DNA of 5,039 bases from Methanothrix sp. (GTDB taxonomy: Archaea; Halobacteriota; Methanosarcinia; Methanotrichales; Methanotrichaceae): contig JAQTYS010000205.1 of NCBI GenBank assembly GCA_028688175.1, forward strand, positions 1 to 5,039, written 5' to 3'. Below, one piece after another: positions 1 through 5,039 of this stretch. A model generated the notes under the pieces. It saw only the letters and a list, made by a program, of their open reading frames with translations. It had not been told where the DNA came from and searched no databases. The position numbers and the translations under genes were made by a program. Positions within the stretch are counted from its first letter, which is position 1. Each line of letters starts with the position of its first letter.

Positions 1-1100
1 TGCAGATTGCCGATGAGTCTGTGGTGGCCTTGCTTAACCATCTTAAGCCGGAAGATCGCTTTGGGATGGTATTATTCAGCGATGATGCCTTCCTGGTCGA
101 TCCGCTCACCAGCGTTGCTGATAAAAACCTGGATCGCCTGAAGAGCCGCATCCTCAATATCAAGGAGACATACGGGACTAACGTGGAGGCTGGAATGCAG
201 GAAGGAACTGCTCTCTTCGATAGGTTCCTGCAGGCCGACAAATCGAAGTACGAGAACAGGATCATCTTTCTGACTGATGCCATGCCCAATATGGGCGACA
301 GCAGCGACCTGGGGCTCTATCGCATGCTGGAGGATAATGCCGATCAGAGAATTTACACCACATTCATCGGCATTGGAGTAGACTTCAACACGGAATTGAT
401 TGAGAGCATCTCCAAGATCAAAGGGTCCAACTATTATTCAGTCCACTCGGCAAGCGAATTTGGGGCGCGCATGAATGATGAATTCGATTTCATGGTCACG
501 CCGCTGGTATTTGATCTGCGCCTCAAGCTGGATGCGCCGGGTTACGAGATTGAGAAGGTCTACGGCTCTCCAGAAGCTGATCAGGCCACTGGCGAGCTGA
601 TGAAGGTCAATACCCTCTTTCCCTCCAAGGCAGAGGAAGGCCAGGTTAAGGGCGGAGTGATCCTGGTGAAGCTGAAGAAGCTCTCCAATCAGGGGAACAT
701 GCGGCTTTCTGTGAGCTATCAGGATCGAAATGGTGTGAAAGATAGCGATGAAGCCCAAGTGGATATGGCAGAGGAAAAGGCGGATTTCTACCAGAACAGC
801 GGTATCCGGAAAGCCGTGCTTCTCTCTCGCTATGCTGATCTGCTCAAGAACTGGATAATCGATGAGAGGACGGCAGCAGACAAAGGCTGGAAGATTGTGC
901 CCTCTGTTACAATGGCCAATGGAATTGTCATCCCCATTGAGCTGGGCGAATGGGAACGCCAGTCTCTGCCTATTACTGTCTCAGAGCCTTATCCGGAGCT
1001 GTTTGGCAAGTTCTCGGATTACTTCCAGAGTGAGGCTCAGGTTTTAGGCGATAGCACACTAGATCAGGAGGAGGCGATACTAGAGAAGCTGCAGGGATGA
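1..1100 (+). CDS. von Willebrand factor A (VWA) domain protein, 5'-truncated by the window edge
   Basis: The reading frame is open from base 3, so the gene begins upstream. The GTG at 21 lies inside the VWA fold and is not a credible start. Counting residues from that GTG, the VWA core spans about 1-160. It contains the strand GMVLFSDDA, the metal-site (MIDAS) threonine T53 in YGTNVEAG, and the MIDAS aspartate D86 in IIFLTDAMPN. The first MIDAS motif (DxSxS) should lie just before the window. Residues 165-258 look beta-rich and 259-359 partly helical, as in large prokaryotic VWA proteins of roughly 500 residues. VWA domains bind protein ligands through a divalent metal; the partner here is unknown. 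I see no N-glycosylation sequons in the visible part, unlike the two downstream proteins, and the signal region is missing, so location is open. The domain call is firm; the specific role is not. Confidence 0.9.
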   Translation, partial: QIADESVVALLNHLKPEDRFGMVLFSDDAFLVDPLTSVADKNLDRLKSRILNIKETYGTNVEAGMQEGTALFDRFLQADKSKYENRIIFLTDAMPNMGDSSDLGLYRMLEDNADQRIYTTFIGIGVDFNTELIESISKIKGSNYYSVHSASEFGARMNDEFDFMVTPLVFDLRLKLDAPGYEIEKVYGSPEADQATGELMKVNTLFPSKAEEGQVKGGVILVKLKKLSNQGNMRLSVSYQDRNGVKDSDEAQVDMAEEKADFYQNSGIRKAVLLSRYADLLKNWIIDERTAADKGWKIVPSVTMANGIVIPIELGEWERQSLPITVSEPYPELFGKFSDYFQSEAQVLGDSTLDQEEAILEKLQG

Positions 1101-1156
1101 AAAAGGAAAGCGGCTTTAAGATGGCCTGTGGCCGCTTCCTTTTGGTTTTCTTTTTT
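1101..1156. terminator. Hairpin plus T-tract between convergent genes, probably bidirectional
   Basis: The left arm at 1101-1114 (AAAAGGAAAGCGGC) pairs with 1131-1143 (GCCGCTTCCTTTT), giving 13 bp with one bulged A and a 16-base loop. A T-rich stretch follows on the + strand to about 1156. Read on the - strand, the same stem also ends in a T-run because the left arm starts with A residues. It begins directly after the VWA stop codon and lies 16 bases or more beyond the stop of the opposing gene. It can therefore end both transcripts. Archaea often terminate on T-tracts alone, so the need for the stem is inferred. Confidence 0.7.
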
Positions 1157-1172
1157 GTCTTTCCCTTTTGAA

Positions 1173-2258
1173 TTATTCGCCTATCAGCACATCTTGCAGC
1201 GGCCTTCTGGTCGAGTGCTCCGTGGTTGATTTCGCATAGCCCAGCCGGAAAGCCTGCTGAACTTGCCTCATCTCTGATGAGCCAGGCAAAAGGCCGGTCA
1301 GATTTTCCTTTGTCTCTGCCGCCTCCAGTGCCTGGCTCATGGGATGCAGGCTTATGCCCAGAGCTGTTGCGCCAAGCCAGAAACGCTCCAGAGTCCTTCC
1401 CGCCTTGACGGATGATACGCTATCGTTATTTGCGGTGCTGATGAAACCGATGTATGGCGTGCTGTTGATCAGCATAGCGTCCTTTTTGGTTTGCTCCGGC
1501 CCTACATCCAAAAAGACGACCGCTAGCTGAGCCATCTTGGCCTGCAAACCGGTGGGCCCCATGACGCCCAGGCCCAGCCAGCGGCCTAGCTCGCTCTTAT
1601 AATTGACATCGGAATACAAAATCCCATCCGCCATTACCACAAGGTCTTGGAAGCTTCTCTTGACGGCTGAATCGTCGGTAATGAAGACCCCTACATCTGG
1701 ATCTATGCATAGGCTCTTAATAGTCTCCAGATCGGCTTTTGAGATGGTCTTCGGCTCATAGGGATTACGATTGGTCTGGCGAGAAGTTATGGCATAAAAG
1801 AGCCTGGAATTGGAATCCGAGGGGGAACTGGATTTGGCCGTCAATGAGACCGTAGCCATTAGGTCGCTTGGACCAGGGAAGTAGGAGACGCTGCAATTGT
1901 AGCCGAAATGCTCAGCCGCAATTATCAGATTTTCCAGAGCACAGCCGAGGCTTATATATTGTTCCCTTCGATCTGCATCTGCGACTTTGAGCCATGCGGA
2001 TTTGTCGGCAAGCACCTGGATCTCGCCATCTGATACGTTAAACAACCATGGCTGACTATTATAGTTGGAGGGAGCCAGAATAGCGTAATTTAGCAGGAAG
2101 GTCAGCTTCTCCTCTGAACTGGAATTATTAGGAAAGTCTCCTTCCAGTACATCCCAGACCTGCAAAGATGCTTCCGGCTGCATTAAGAGTCCAGGCAATA
2201 CCATTCCTAAGAACAGGAATAGGCACAACAAAACAACCTTCGTGGTTGATACACCCAT
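1173..2258 (-). CDS. Membrane-anchored or exported nitroreductase-fold protein, Acg-like family
   Basis: This 361-residue protein opens with a hydrophobic segment at about 8-25 (VVLLCLFLFLGMVLPGLL), which suggests a signal peptide or membrane anchor. The nitroreductase-like domain follows. APSNYNSQPW (62-71) matches the N-terminal FMN-phosphate region of the family. SRQTNRNPY (159-167) resembles the RRTNRxP motif of Acg-type proteins (mycobacterial Rv2032 relatives). GRTLERFWLGATALGISLHPMSQ, starting at 287, and FRLGYA (337-342) match the conserved C-terminal elements. Family members bind a flavin or are degenerate flavin folds; no substrate can be named here. Seven N-X-S/T sequons (N44, N45, N74, N121, N265, N278, N319) fit an extracytoplasmic archaeal protein. 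The ATG at 2258 has GAGG ten bases upstream (2269-2272). The gene is divergent from the nucleotidase gene and convergent with the VWA gene. The family is fairly sure, the activity unknown. Confidence 0.83.
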   Translation of the reverse strand: MGVSTTKVVLLCLFLFLGMVLPGLLMQPEASLQVWDVLEGDFPNNSSSEEKLTFLLNYAILAPSNYNSQPWLFNVSDGEIQVLADKSAWLKVADADRREQYISLGCALENLIIAAEHFGYNCSVSYFPGPSDLMATVSLTAKSSSPSDSNSRLFYAITSRQTNRNPYEPKTISKADLETIKSLCIDPDVGVFITDDSAVKRSFQDLVVMADGILYSDVNYKSELGRWLGLGVMGPTGLQAKMAQLAVVFLDVGPEQTKKDAMLINSTPYIGFISTANNDSVSSVKAGRTLERFWLGATALGISLHPMSQALEAAETKENLTGLLPGSSEMRQVQQAFRLGYAKSTTEHSTRRPLQDVLIGE

Positions 2259-2310
2259 ATTTTCATAGCCTCATGCAGTTGACCTTGCAAGAGGCAATTG
2301 GCATCAAACG

Positions 2311-2319
2311 AAATATATC
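2311..2319 (-). promoter_or_regulatory. TATA-box candidate for the nitroreductase-like gene
   Basis: Read on the - strand this is GATATATTT, centred about 57 bases before the ATG at 2258. An archaeal start site about 25 bases downstream would fall near 2290 and leave a leader of about 30 bases carrying the GAGG ribosome site. No clear BRE is visible. Confidence 0.45.
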
Positions 2320-2339
2320 CTGCGGTCTGCTCAGTAAGA

Positions 2340-2346
2340 TTTAATT
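2340..2346 (+). promoter_or_regulatory. TATA-box candidate for the nucleotidase gene, with TTAATT direct repeat
   Basis: TTTAATT lies about 45 bases before the TTG start. A transcript beginning about 25 bases downstream (near 2368) would include the Shine-Dalgarno at 2376. TTAATT occurs twice, at 2341-2346 and 2351-2356, ten bases or one helical turn apart. This could be a repressor or activator site, or simply AT-rich promoter sequence. Confidence 0.4.
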
Positions 2347-2375
2347 GTGATTAATTCGAGAAGATCAAATGGTTT

Positions 2376-2380
2376 GGAGG
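2376..2380 (+). promoter_or_regulatory. Strong ribosome binding site that fixes a TTG start
   Basis: GGAGG sits seven bases before the TTG at 2388. The nearest upstream ATG (2369) is in another frame and soon hits a stop. The next in-frame ATG codons (codons 29 and 30) would remove the basic part of the signal peptide. The TTG start is therefore well supported. Confidence 0.75.
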
Positions 2381-2387
2381 CAAAAAA

Positions 2388-4115
2388 TTGGCCAATATAT
2401 TAATATTTAATTCAATATATAAACGTACGAAAAGGTCTATTGCAATATGGTGTCCATCGATCATCACTCTAATGATGCTTTGTGCTTCATTAGCATTCTG
2501 TGCACCCTTCAATTCCACGGAAGAGACAGTTGAACTTCAGATATTGGCGTTTAACGATTTTCACGGCCAGATTGAGCCGCCCTCTGATAGCGAGATTTTA
2601 TACTACAACACGACTAATTATCCTTTTAAAGCTGAAGTTGGTGGGGCGTCTTATCTAGCCACCCAGATCAAGGCATTGAAAGCCACCAATCCCAATACCG
2701 TCATTGTGTCGGCAGGGGACTGCATTGGAGCAAGCCCGTCGGTTTCGGCACTTTTTCACGATGAATCCACCATTGAGGCATTAAGCAAGATCGGTCTGGA
2801 CTATTCTGCTGCAGGCAACCATGAATTCGATGAAGGCGTAGCTGAGCTGCAGCGCATGCAGTATGGATGCTGCCACCAGGTTGATGGCTGCCAGGATAAG
2901 GATCGATTTGTTGGTGCGGGCTACTATTATCTCACGGCTAATGTGATTAATAACAGCACTAACAGCACGCTTTTTCCGCCCTACAAGATACGGGAAATAG
3001 AAGGAATCCCGGTGGCTTTTATTGGCGTATCCCTAGAAGACACACCCTCTGATGTTACGCAATCTGGTATCAGGGGCTTTTCGTTCCTGGATGAGGCTGA
3101 TTCGATCAATGTTGTTGTTCGGGAGCTGAAGGAAAAAGGCATTAAGGCAATTGTTGTCCTGATTCATAATGGCGGCCAACAGGATGGGCTGCCCAGCGAG
3201 AGCCGGAATTTCTCAGGGTCAATCATTGATATCGTCAAACGCAGTGATAAAGAGGTGGATTTATTCGTCACCGGGCATACTCATGAGGCTTATGTCTCTA
3301 ATGTTGACGGGCGCATTGTGACCCAGGCAGCGAGCAAGGGCAAGTTCATTACCGATATCGATCTGGTCGTCAGCAAAGAAACGGGAGACGTTCTCCTGGC
3401 CAGAGCCAAGAACGTGGCCGTCACTCGTGACGTACCTGAAGATCCGGATATTTTAGAAATTATAGAAAAGTACTCGGAACTGGAGGAATCTTCTACTCAA
3501 GAGGTAATTGGATCGATAACCGCTGATATTTCCAAGGACCAGAATGATTCCGGTGAATCGGCGTTAGGCGATGTCATTGCCGACACGCAGCTCTACTCAA
3601 CAGAAGAAGTGGGCGCAGTAGTTGCTTTCATGAATATTGGGGGAGTTCGCGCCAGTCTAATCTACAAAGCTAGCGCCAACGAGGGCGCGGGCAATGTGAC
3701 CTACGGCGAGGCTTTCAGTGTGCAGCCTTTCGGCAATAGCATATATACCCTGAATCTAACAGGTCGACAGATAGATGAGCTGCTCGAGGAGCAATTTAAC
3801 CATTCAGATGACGAGGACGATAACATCCTTCAGGTCTCTAAAGGCTTTCTCTACACCTGGAACCGGAGTGCTCCCCAGGGCCAGAAGGTCGATATCAACT
3901 CCATCAAGATTAATGGAAAAACTATCGATCCAAAGGAAAGCTATTGCGTCGCTGCCAATGGCTTCCTGGCTGATGGAGGGGATCACTTCAGCATCTTTAA
4001 AGCCGGAGTAAATCGGGTCAACAGAATTGGCGATCTGAAGGCTTTTCTGAATTACTTCCAAATTTTCTCGCCGGTTTCGCCCGGATCGATGGACAGGATT
4101 ACTGTTATAGGTTAG
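2388..4115 (+). CDS. Exported 5'-nucleotidase/UshA-family metallophosphoesterase
   Basis: This 575-residue protein probably hydrolyses phosphate esters of nucleotides (5'-nucleotidase, 2',3'-cyclic phosphodiesterase or UDP-sugar hydrolase; sequence alone does not decide) outside the membrane. A signal peptide is visible: basic residues at 12-16, a hydrophobic stretch at about 18-38 and a likely cleavage after AFCA (39). The N-terminal calcineurin-like domain carries the full metal-ligand set: NDFHG (D57, H59), SAGD (D111), GNHEFD (N144, H145), LIHNG (H260) and GHTHE (H297, H299). The C-terminal 5'-nucleotidase domain (about 372-575) has GESALGD, NIGGVR (416-421), QPFGN (446-450) and LADGGDHFSIF (527-537), the family's substrate-binding elements. 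A cysteine-containing insert (C161, C162, C168) follows GNHEFD. At least ten N-X-S/T sequons suggest glycosylation. I see no sortase motif or C-terminal anchor, so it may be secreted or held by the N-terminus. Confidence 0.95.
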   Translation: MANILIFNSIYKRTKRSIAIWCPSIITLMMLCASLAFCAPFNSTEETVELQILAFNDFHGQIEPPSDSEILYYNTTNYPFKAEVGGASYLATQIKALKATNPNTVIVSAGDCIGASPSVSALFHDESTIEALSKIGLDYSAAGNHEFDEGVAELQRMQYGCCHQVDGCQDKDRFVGAGYYYLTANVINNSTNSTLFPPYKIREIEGIPVAFIGVSLEDTPSDVTQSGIRGFSFLDEADSINVVVRELKEKGIKAIVVLIHNGGQQDGLPSESRNFSGSIIDIVKRSDKEVDLFVTGHTHEAYVSNVDGRIVTQAASKGKFITDIDLVVSKETGDVLLARAKNVAVTRDVPEDPDILEIIEKYSELEESSTQEVIGSITADISKDQNDSGESALGDVIADTQLYSTEEVGAVVAFMNIGGVRASLIYKASANEGAGNVTYGEAFSVQPFGNSIYTLNLTGRQIDELLEEQFNHSDDEDDNILQVSKGFLYTWNRSAPQGQKVDINSIKINGKTIDPKESYCVAANGFLADGGDHFSIFKAGVNRVNRIGDLKAFLNYFQIFSPVSPGSMDRITVIG

Positions 4116-4160
4116 CGGATCAATTGGAAATCAGATCAAAATGGGCAGGCTAAAAGCATC

Positions 4161-4191
4161 AGGTGCCAGCGTAATCTGCCTGGCACCTTTT
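4161..4191 (+). terminator. Hairpin terminator after the nucleotidase gene
   Basis: AGGTGCCAG (4161-4169) and CTGGCACCT (4180-4188) are perfect inverted repeats of 9 bp around a 10-base loop. They are followed by a short T-run to 4191 and AT-rich sequence. The stem begins 45 bases past the nucleotidase stop codon, the right place for its transcript end. Confidence 0.65.
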
Positions 4192-4204
4192 AATATTTGC
4201 CTGT

Positions 4205-4219
4205 AAAATACCGTATTTT
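4205..4219. repeat. 15-base dyad, possible operator
   Basis: AAAATAC and GTATTTT flank a single C, forming a perfect 7-bp inverted repeat. The short spacer suits a dimeric DNA-binding protein better than an RNA hairpin. No gene start is close by, so its role is unclear and chance is possible in AT-rich DNA. Confidence 0.3.
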
Positions 4220-4301
4220 CTGCCGTTCCACTCCAATATTGCGAGCCAACACCTGGGACCTATCTTGCACAAAATCCATCAGATAACATCCTTTATTTAG
4301 A

Positions 4302-4326
4302 ATAACTTTATATAGATATAAGTTAT
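4302..4326. promoter_or_regulatory. AT-rich near-palindrome containing a TATA-box candidate
   Basis: The left arm (ATAACTT then ATAT, with one extra T at 4309) mirrors the right arm (ATATAAGTTAT) around a central AG, giving 11-bp arms. The left half contains TTTATATAG, a good archaeal TATA match. A transcript would start near 4335, just before GGGAGG at 4351-4356 and the small ORF. A dyad over a TATA box is a common repressor arrangement, which is inference here. Confidence 0.4.
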
Positions 4327-4393
4327 GTATATTATTCATAGTGTCCTCTAGGGAGGTAATATTATTTCCAGGAGAGATTTGCCCTGGCCCGGC

Positions 4394-4552
4394 ATGGAGA
4401 CTCCGGGTGGACTATGTGAACTTGGATCTAAATCGTATAAAGAGCTGAAGTTGGGGAAAAAAATAACGGCTATGGAAGGTTGTTTAAAGGAATCCGAGAA
4501 TATCTGTTCGGCCCAAAAAGTGCAAATTGAAAATTTGCATTGGGATTTATAG
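4394..4552 (+). CDS. Possible small protein of 52 residues, unrecognised
   Basis: An ATG-started frame encodes 52 mostly hydrophilic, lysine- and glutamate-rich residues with three cysteines (8, 30, 38) and no membrane segment. I do not recognise the family. The frame is open back to 4352. A TTG at 4379 preceded by GGAGA, or a rare ATT near 4361-4364 placed after GGGAGG (4351-4356), are alternative starts; the ATG itself has no well-spaced ribosome site. It sits between a TATA-containing palindrome and a strong stem-loop, which together look like a small transcription unit. It could equally be part of a non-coding RNA or a decayed gene. A 103-codon frame on the opposite strand covers the same bases, has no recognisable motif and is less convincing. 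Confidence 0.3.
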   Translation: METPGGLCELGSKSYKELKLGKKITAMEGCLKESENICSAQKVQIENLHWDL

Positions 4553-4568
4553 AAAAACAGGCAGAAGA

Positions 4569-4677
4569 CCCGCTCCCTTTCCCATGAAAAACAAGACTGA
4601 TAATGTCGATAGATCTTGTTTTTCATTTGCCTCGTATGTGCCATTGTCCTGATGCACATAGGTGTTTAGGGGGCGGG
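4569..4677 (+). ncRNA. Candidate structured RNA or mobile-element end: nested three-stem array
   Basis: Three helices nest into a three-way junction of 109 bases. P1 pairs CCCGCTCCCT (4569-4578) with AGGGGGCGGG (4668-4677), 10 bp including one T-G pair. P2 pairs ATGAAAAACAAGA (4584-4596) with TCTTGTTTTTCAT (4614-4626), 13 perfect bp with a 17-base loop. P3 pairs TATGTG-C-CAT (4635-4644) with ATGCACATA (4652-4660), 9 bp with one bulged C and a 7-base loop. The wobble pair in P1 works only if the + strand is transcribed. It begins 16 bases after the small ORF stop and ends about 90 bases before tnpB. It could be a regulatory RNA, a 3'-UTR terminator complex, or the folded terminal DNA that IS200/IS605 elements use for single-strand transposition. 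Confidence 0.45.
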
Positions 4678-4738
4678 ATGAATACCGTACCTACTGCTAT
4701 TGAACTTGAAGCGAAATAGATATCTAGTTAGGGGTCCA

Positions 4739-4747
4739 TAAATATTT
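4739..4747 (+). promoter_or_regulatory. TATA-box candidate close to the tnpB start
   Basis: TAAATATTT is centred about 24 bases before the tnpB ATG. At normal archaeal spacing the transcript would start at or next to the ATG, giving a nearly leaderless mRNA. That fits the poor Shine-Dalgarno there. Confidence 0.35.
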
Positions 4748-4766
4748 CGATGGAGCAGGGATAGGG

Positions 4767-5039
4767 ATGAAGACTGCCTACAAGTTCAGGATGTACCCTA
4801 ACAAGCAACAAGAAGCTTCGTTAGACTTGACACTTGATACTTGCAGGTATCTCTATAATCAGGCATTGGCAGACCGAAAGAATGCCTACGAACAAGAAAG
4901 CATCAGTCGAACCTATGAGGACCAAGCAGCCATGTTGGTGGCTGAGAAGAAAGACGGAAACTTCAAAGGCGTCTTTTCGCAGGTACTTCAAGATGTTCTT
5001 CGCAGGCTGGATAAGTCCTTCAAATCATTCTTCCGAAGG
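4767..5039 (+). CDS. tnpB: TnpB (OrfB) of an IS200/IS605-type element, N-terminal 91 residues, cut by the window end
   Basis: The protein begins MKTAYKFRMYPNKQQEASL and continues to CRYLYNQALADRK. This is the characteristic start of TnpB: a beta strand ending in FRMYP, then the N-terminal helix-turn-helix-like region. VLQDVLRRLDKSFKSFFRR at the window end is also typical. TnpB is the RNA-guided RuvC-like nuclease of these elements and the ancestor of Cas12; the RuvC catalytic acids and zinc finger would lie beyond the window, so activity cannot be judged. Family members are usually near 400 residues, so less than a quarter is seen. The ATG is preferred because no other in-frame start lies close upstream and family alignment begins here. 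No tnpA transposase is visible in the 650 bases upstream, so this may be a TnpB-only (IS1341-like) element unless tnpA lies downstream. The guide RNA would be expected at its 3' end, outside the window. Confidence 0.93.
   Translation, partial: MKTAYKFRMYPNKQQEASLDLTLDTCRYLYNQALADRKNAYEQESISRTYEDQAAMLVAEKKDGNFKGVFSQVLQDVLRRLDKSFKSFFRR

Larger units (their letters stand above)
4116..4766. other. Long intergenic stretch rich in inverted repeats
   Basis: No confidently known gene lies here. In order it holds a terminator hairpin (4161-4191), a 15-base dyad (4205-4219), an AT-rich near-palindrome with a TATA-like core (4302-4326), a possible 52-residue ORF (4394-4552), a nested stem array (4569-4677) and a TATA-like site before tnpB (4739-4747). 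I see nothing in 4220-4300. The change in texture from the upstream coding DNA suggests accessory or mobile-element DNA from about 4300 onward. Confidence 0.6.

Noticed and set aside
438..758. Antisense frame within the VWA gene
   Set aside because: It is a shadow of the well-supported + strand coding sequence, with no recognisable motif.
2478..2507. Lipobox making the nucleotidase a lipoprotein (C32 or C38)
   Set aside because: The residues before each cysteine do not fit the lipobox, and an ordinary cleavage after A39 is more likely.
4348..4659. 103-codon frame on the - strand as a possible gene or tnpA transposase
   Set aside because: It has no HUH or catalytic tyrosine motif, no recognisable domain, and overlaps the perfect stem-loops, so it is likely chance.
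4569..4677. tRNA or known riboswitch
   Set aside because: There are three stems, but no T-loop, anticodon-arm or acceptor consensus, and no ligand-binding motif that I recognise.
4611..4719. In-frame peptide ending in GGGMNTVPTAIELEAK, resembling the tail of a decayed TnpB
   Set aside because: The likeness covers only a few residues, the zinc-finger cysteines and the DRD-NAA region are absent, and the DNA is already explained by the stem array.
4750..4764. Tiny ORF (Met plus three codons) just before tnpB as a leader peptide
   Set aside because: It is too short to distinguish from chance and has no ribosome site.
4116..4766. CRISPR array
   Set aside because: There are inverted repeats but no regularly spaced direct repeats.

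Overview
The window looks archaeal and most resembles a methanogen of the Methanosarcinales (a Methanothrix/Methanosaeta-like lineage is my best guess). The clues are AT-rich archaeal-style TATA boxes upstream of genes, a TTG start behind a strong Shine-Dalgarno, many N-glycosylation sequons in the two proteins with N-terminal hydrophobic segments, and proteins that resemble exported families I associate with these methanogens. Base composition is mid-range by eye. The organism call is inference; no rRNA or other marker is present.

Layout: (1) positions 1-1100, +, the C-terminal part of a von Willebrand factor A (VWA) domain protein whose N-terminus lies before the window. (2) 1101-1156, a hairpin that can serve as a shared terminator for convergent genes. 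(3) 1173-2258, -, an Acg-like nitroreductase-fold protein with an N-terminal membrane segment. (4) 2259-2387, a divergent promoter region with a TATA candidate on each strand. (5) 2388-4115, +, an exported 5'-nucleotidase/UshA-family metallophosphoesterase starting at TTG. (6) 4116-4766, about 650 bases without a confidently known gene, but with several inverted repeats, a possible 52-residue ORF and a candidate three-way-junction RNA at 4569-4677. (7) 4767 to the window end, the first 91 codons of an IS200/IS605-type TnpB.

The nitroreductase-like protein and the nucleotidase are divergently transcribed, and both appear destined for the cell surface, so they may share regulation. The nucleotidase probably releases phosphate and nucleosides from nucleotides outside the membrane. 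The VWA gene is convergent with the nitroreductase-like gene and is not in an operon with any visible neighbour. The tnpB and the structured DNA before it look like a mobile-element insertion or its border.

The most unusual item is the compact nested set of inverted repeats at 4569-4677, immediately after the small ORF and about 90 bases before tnpB.
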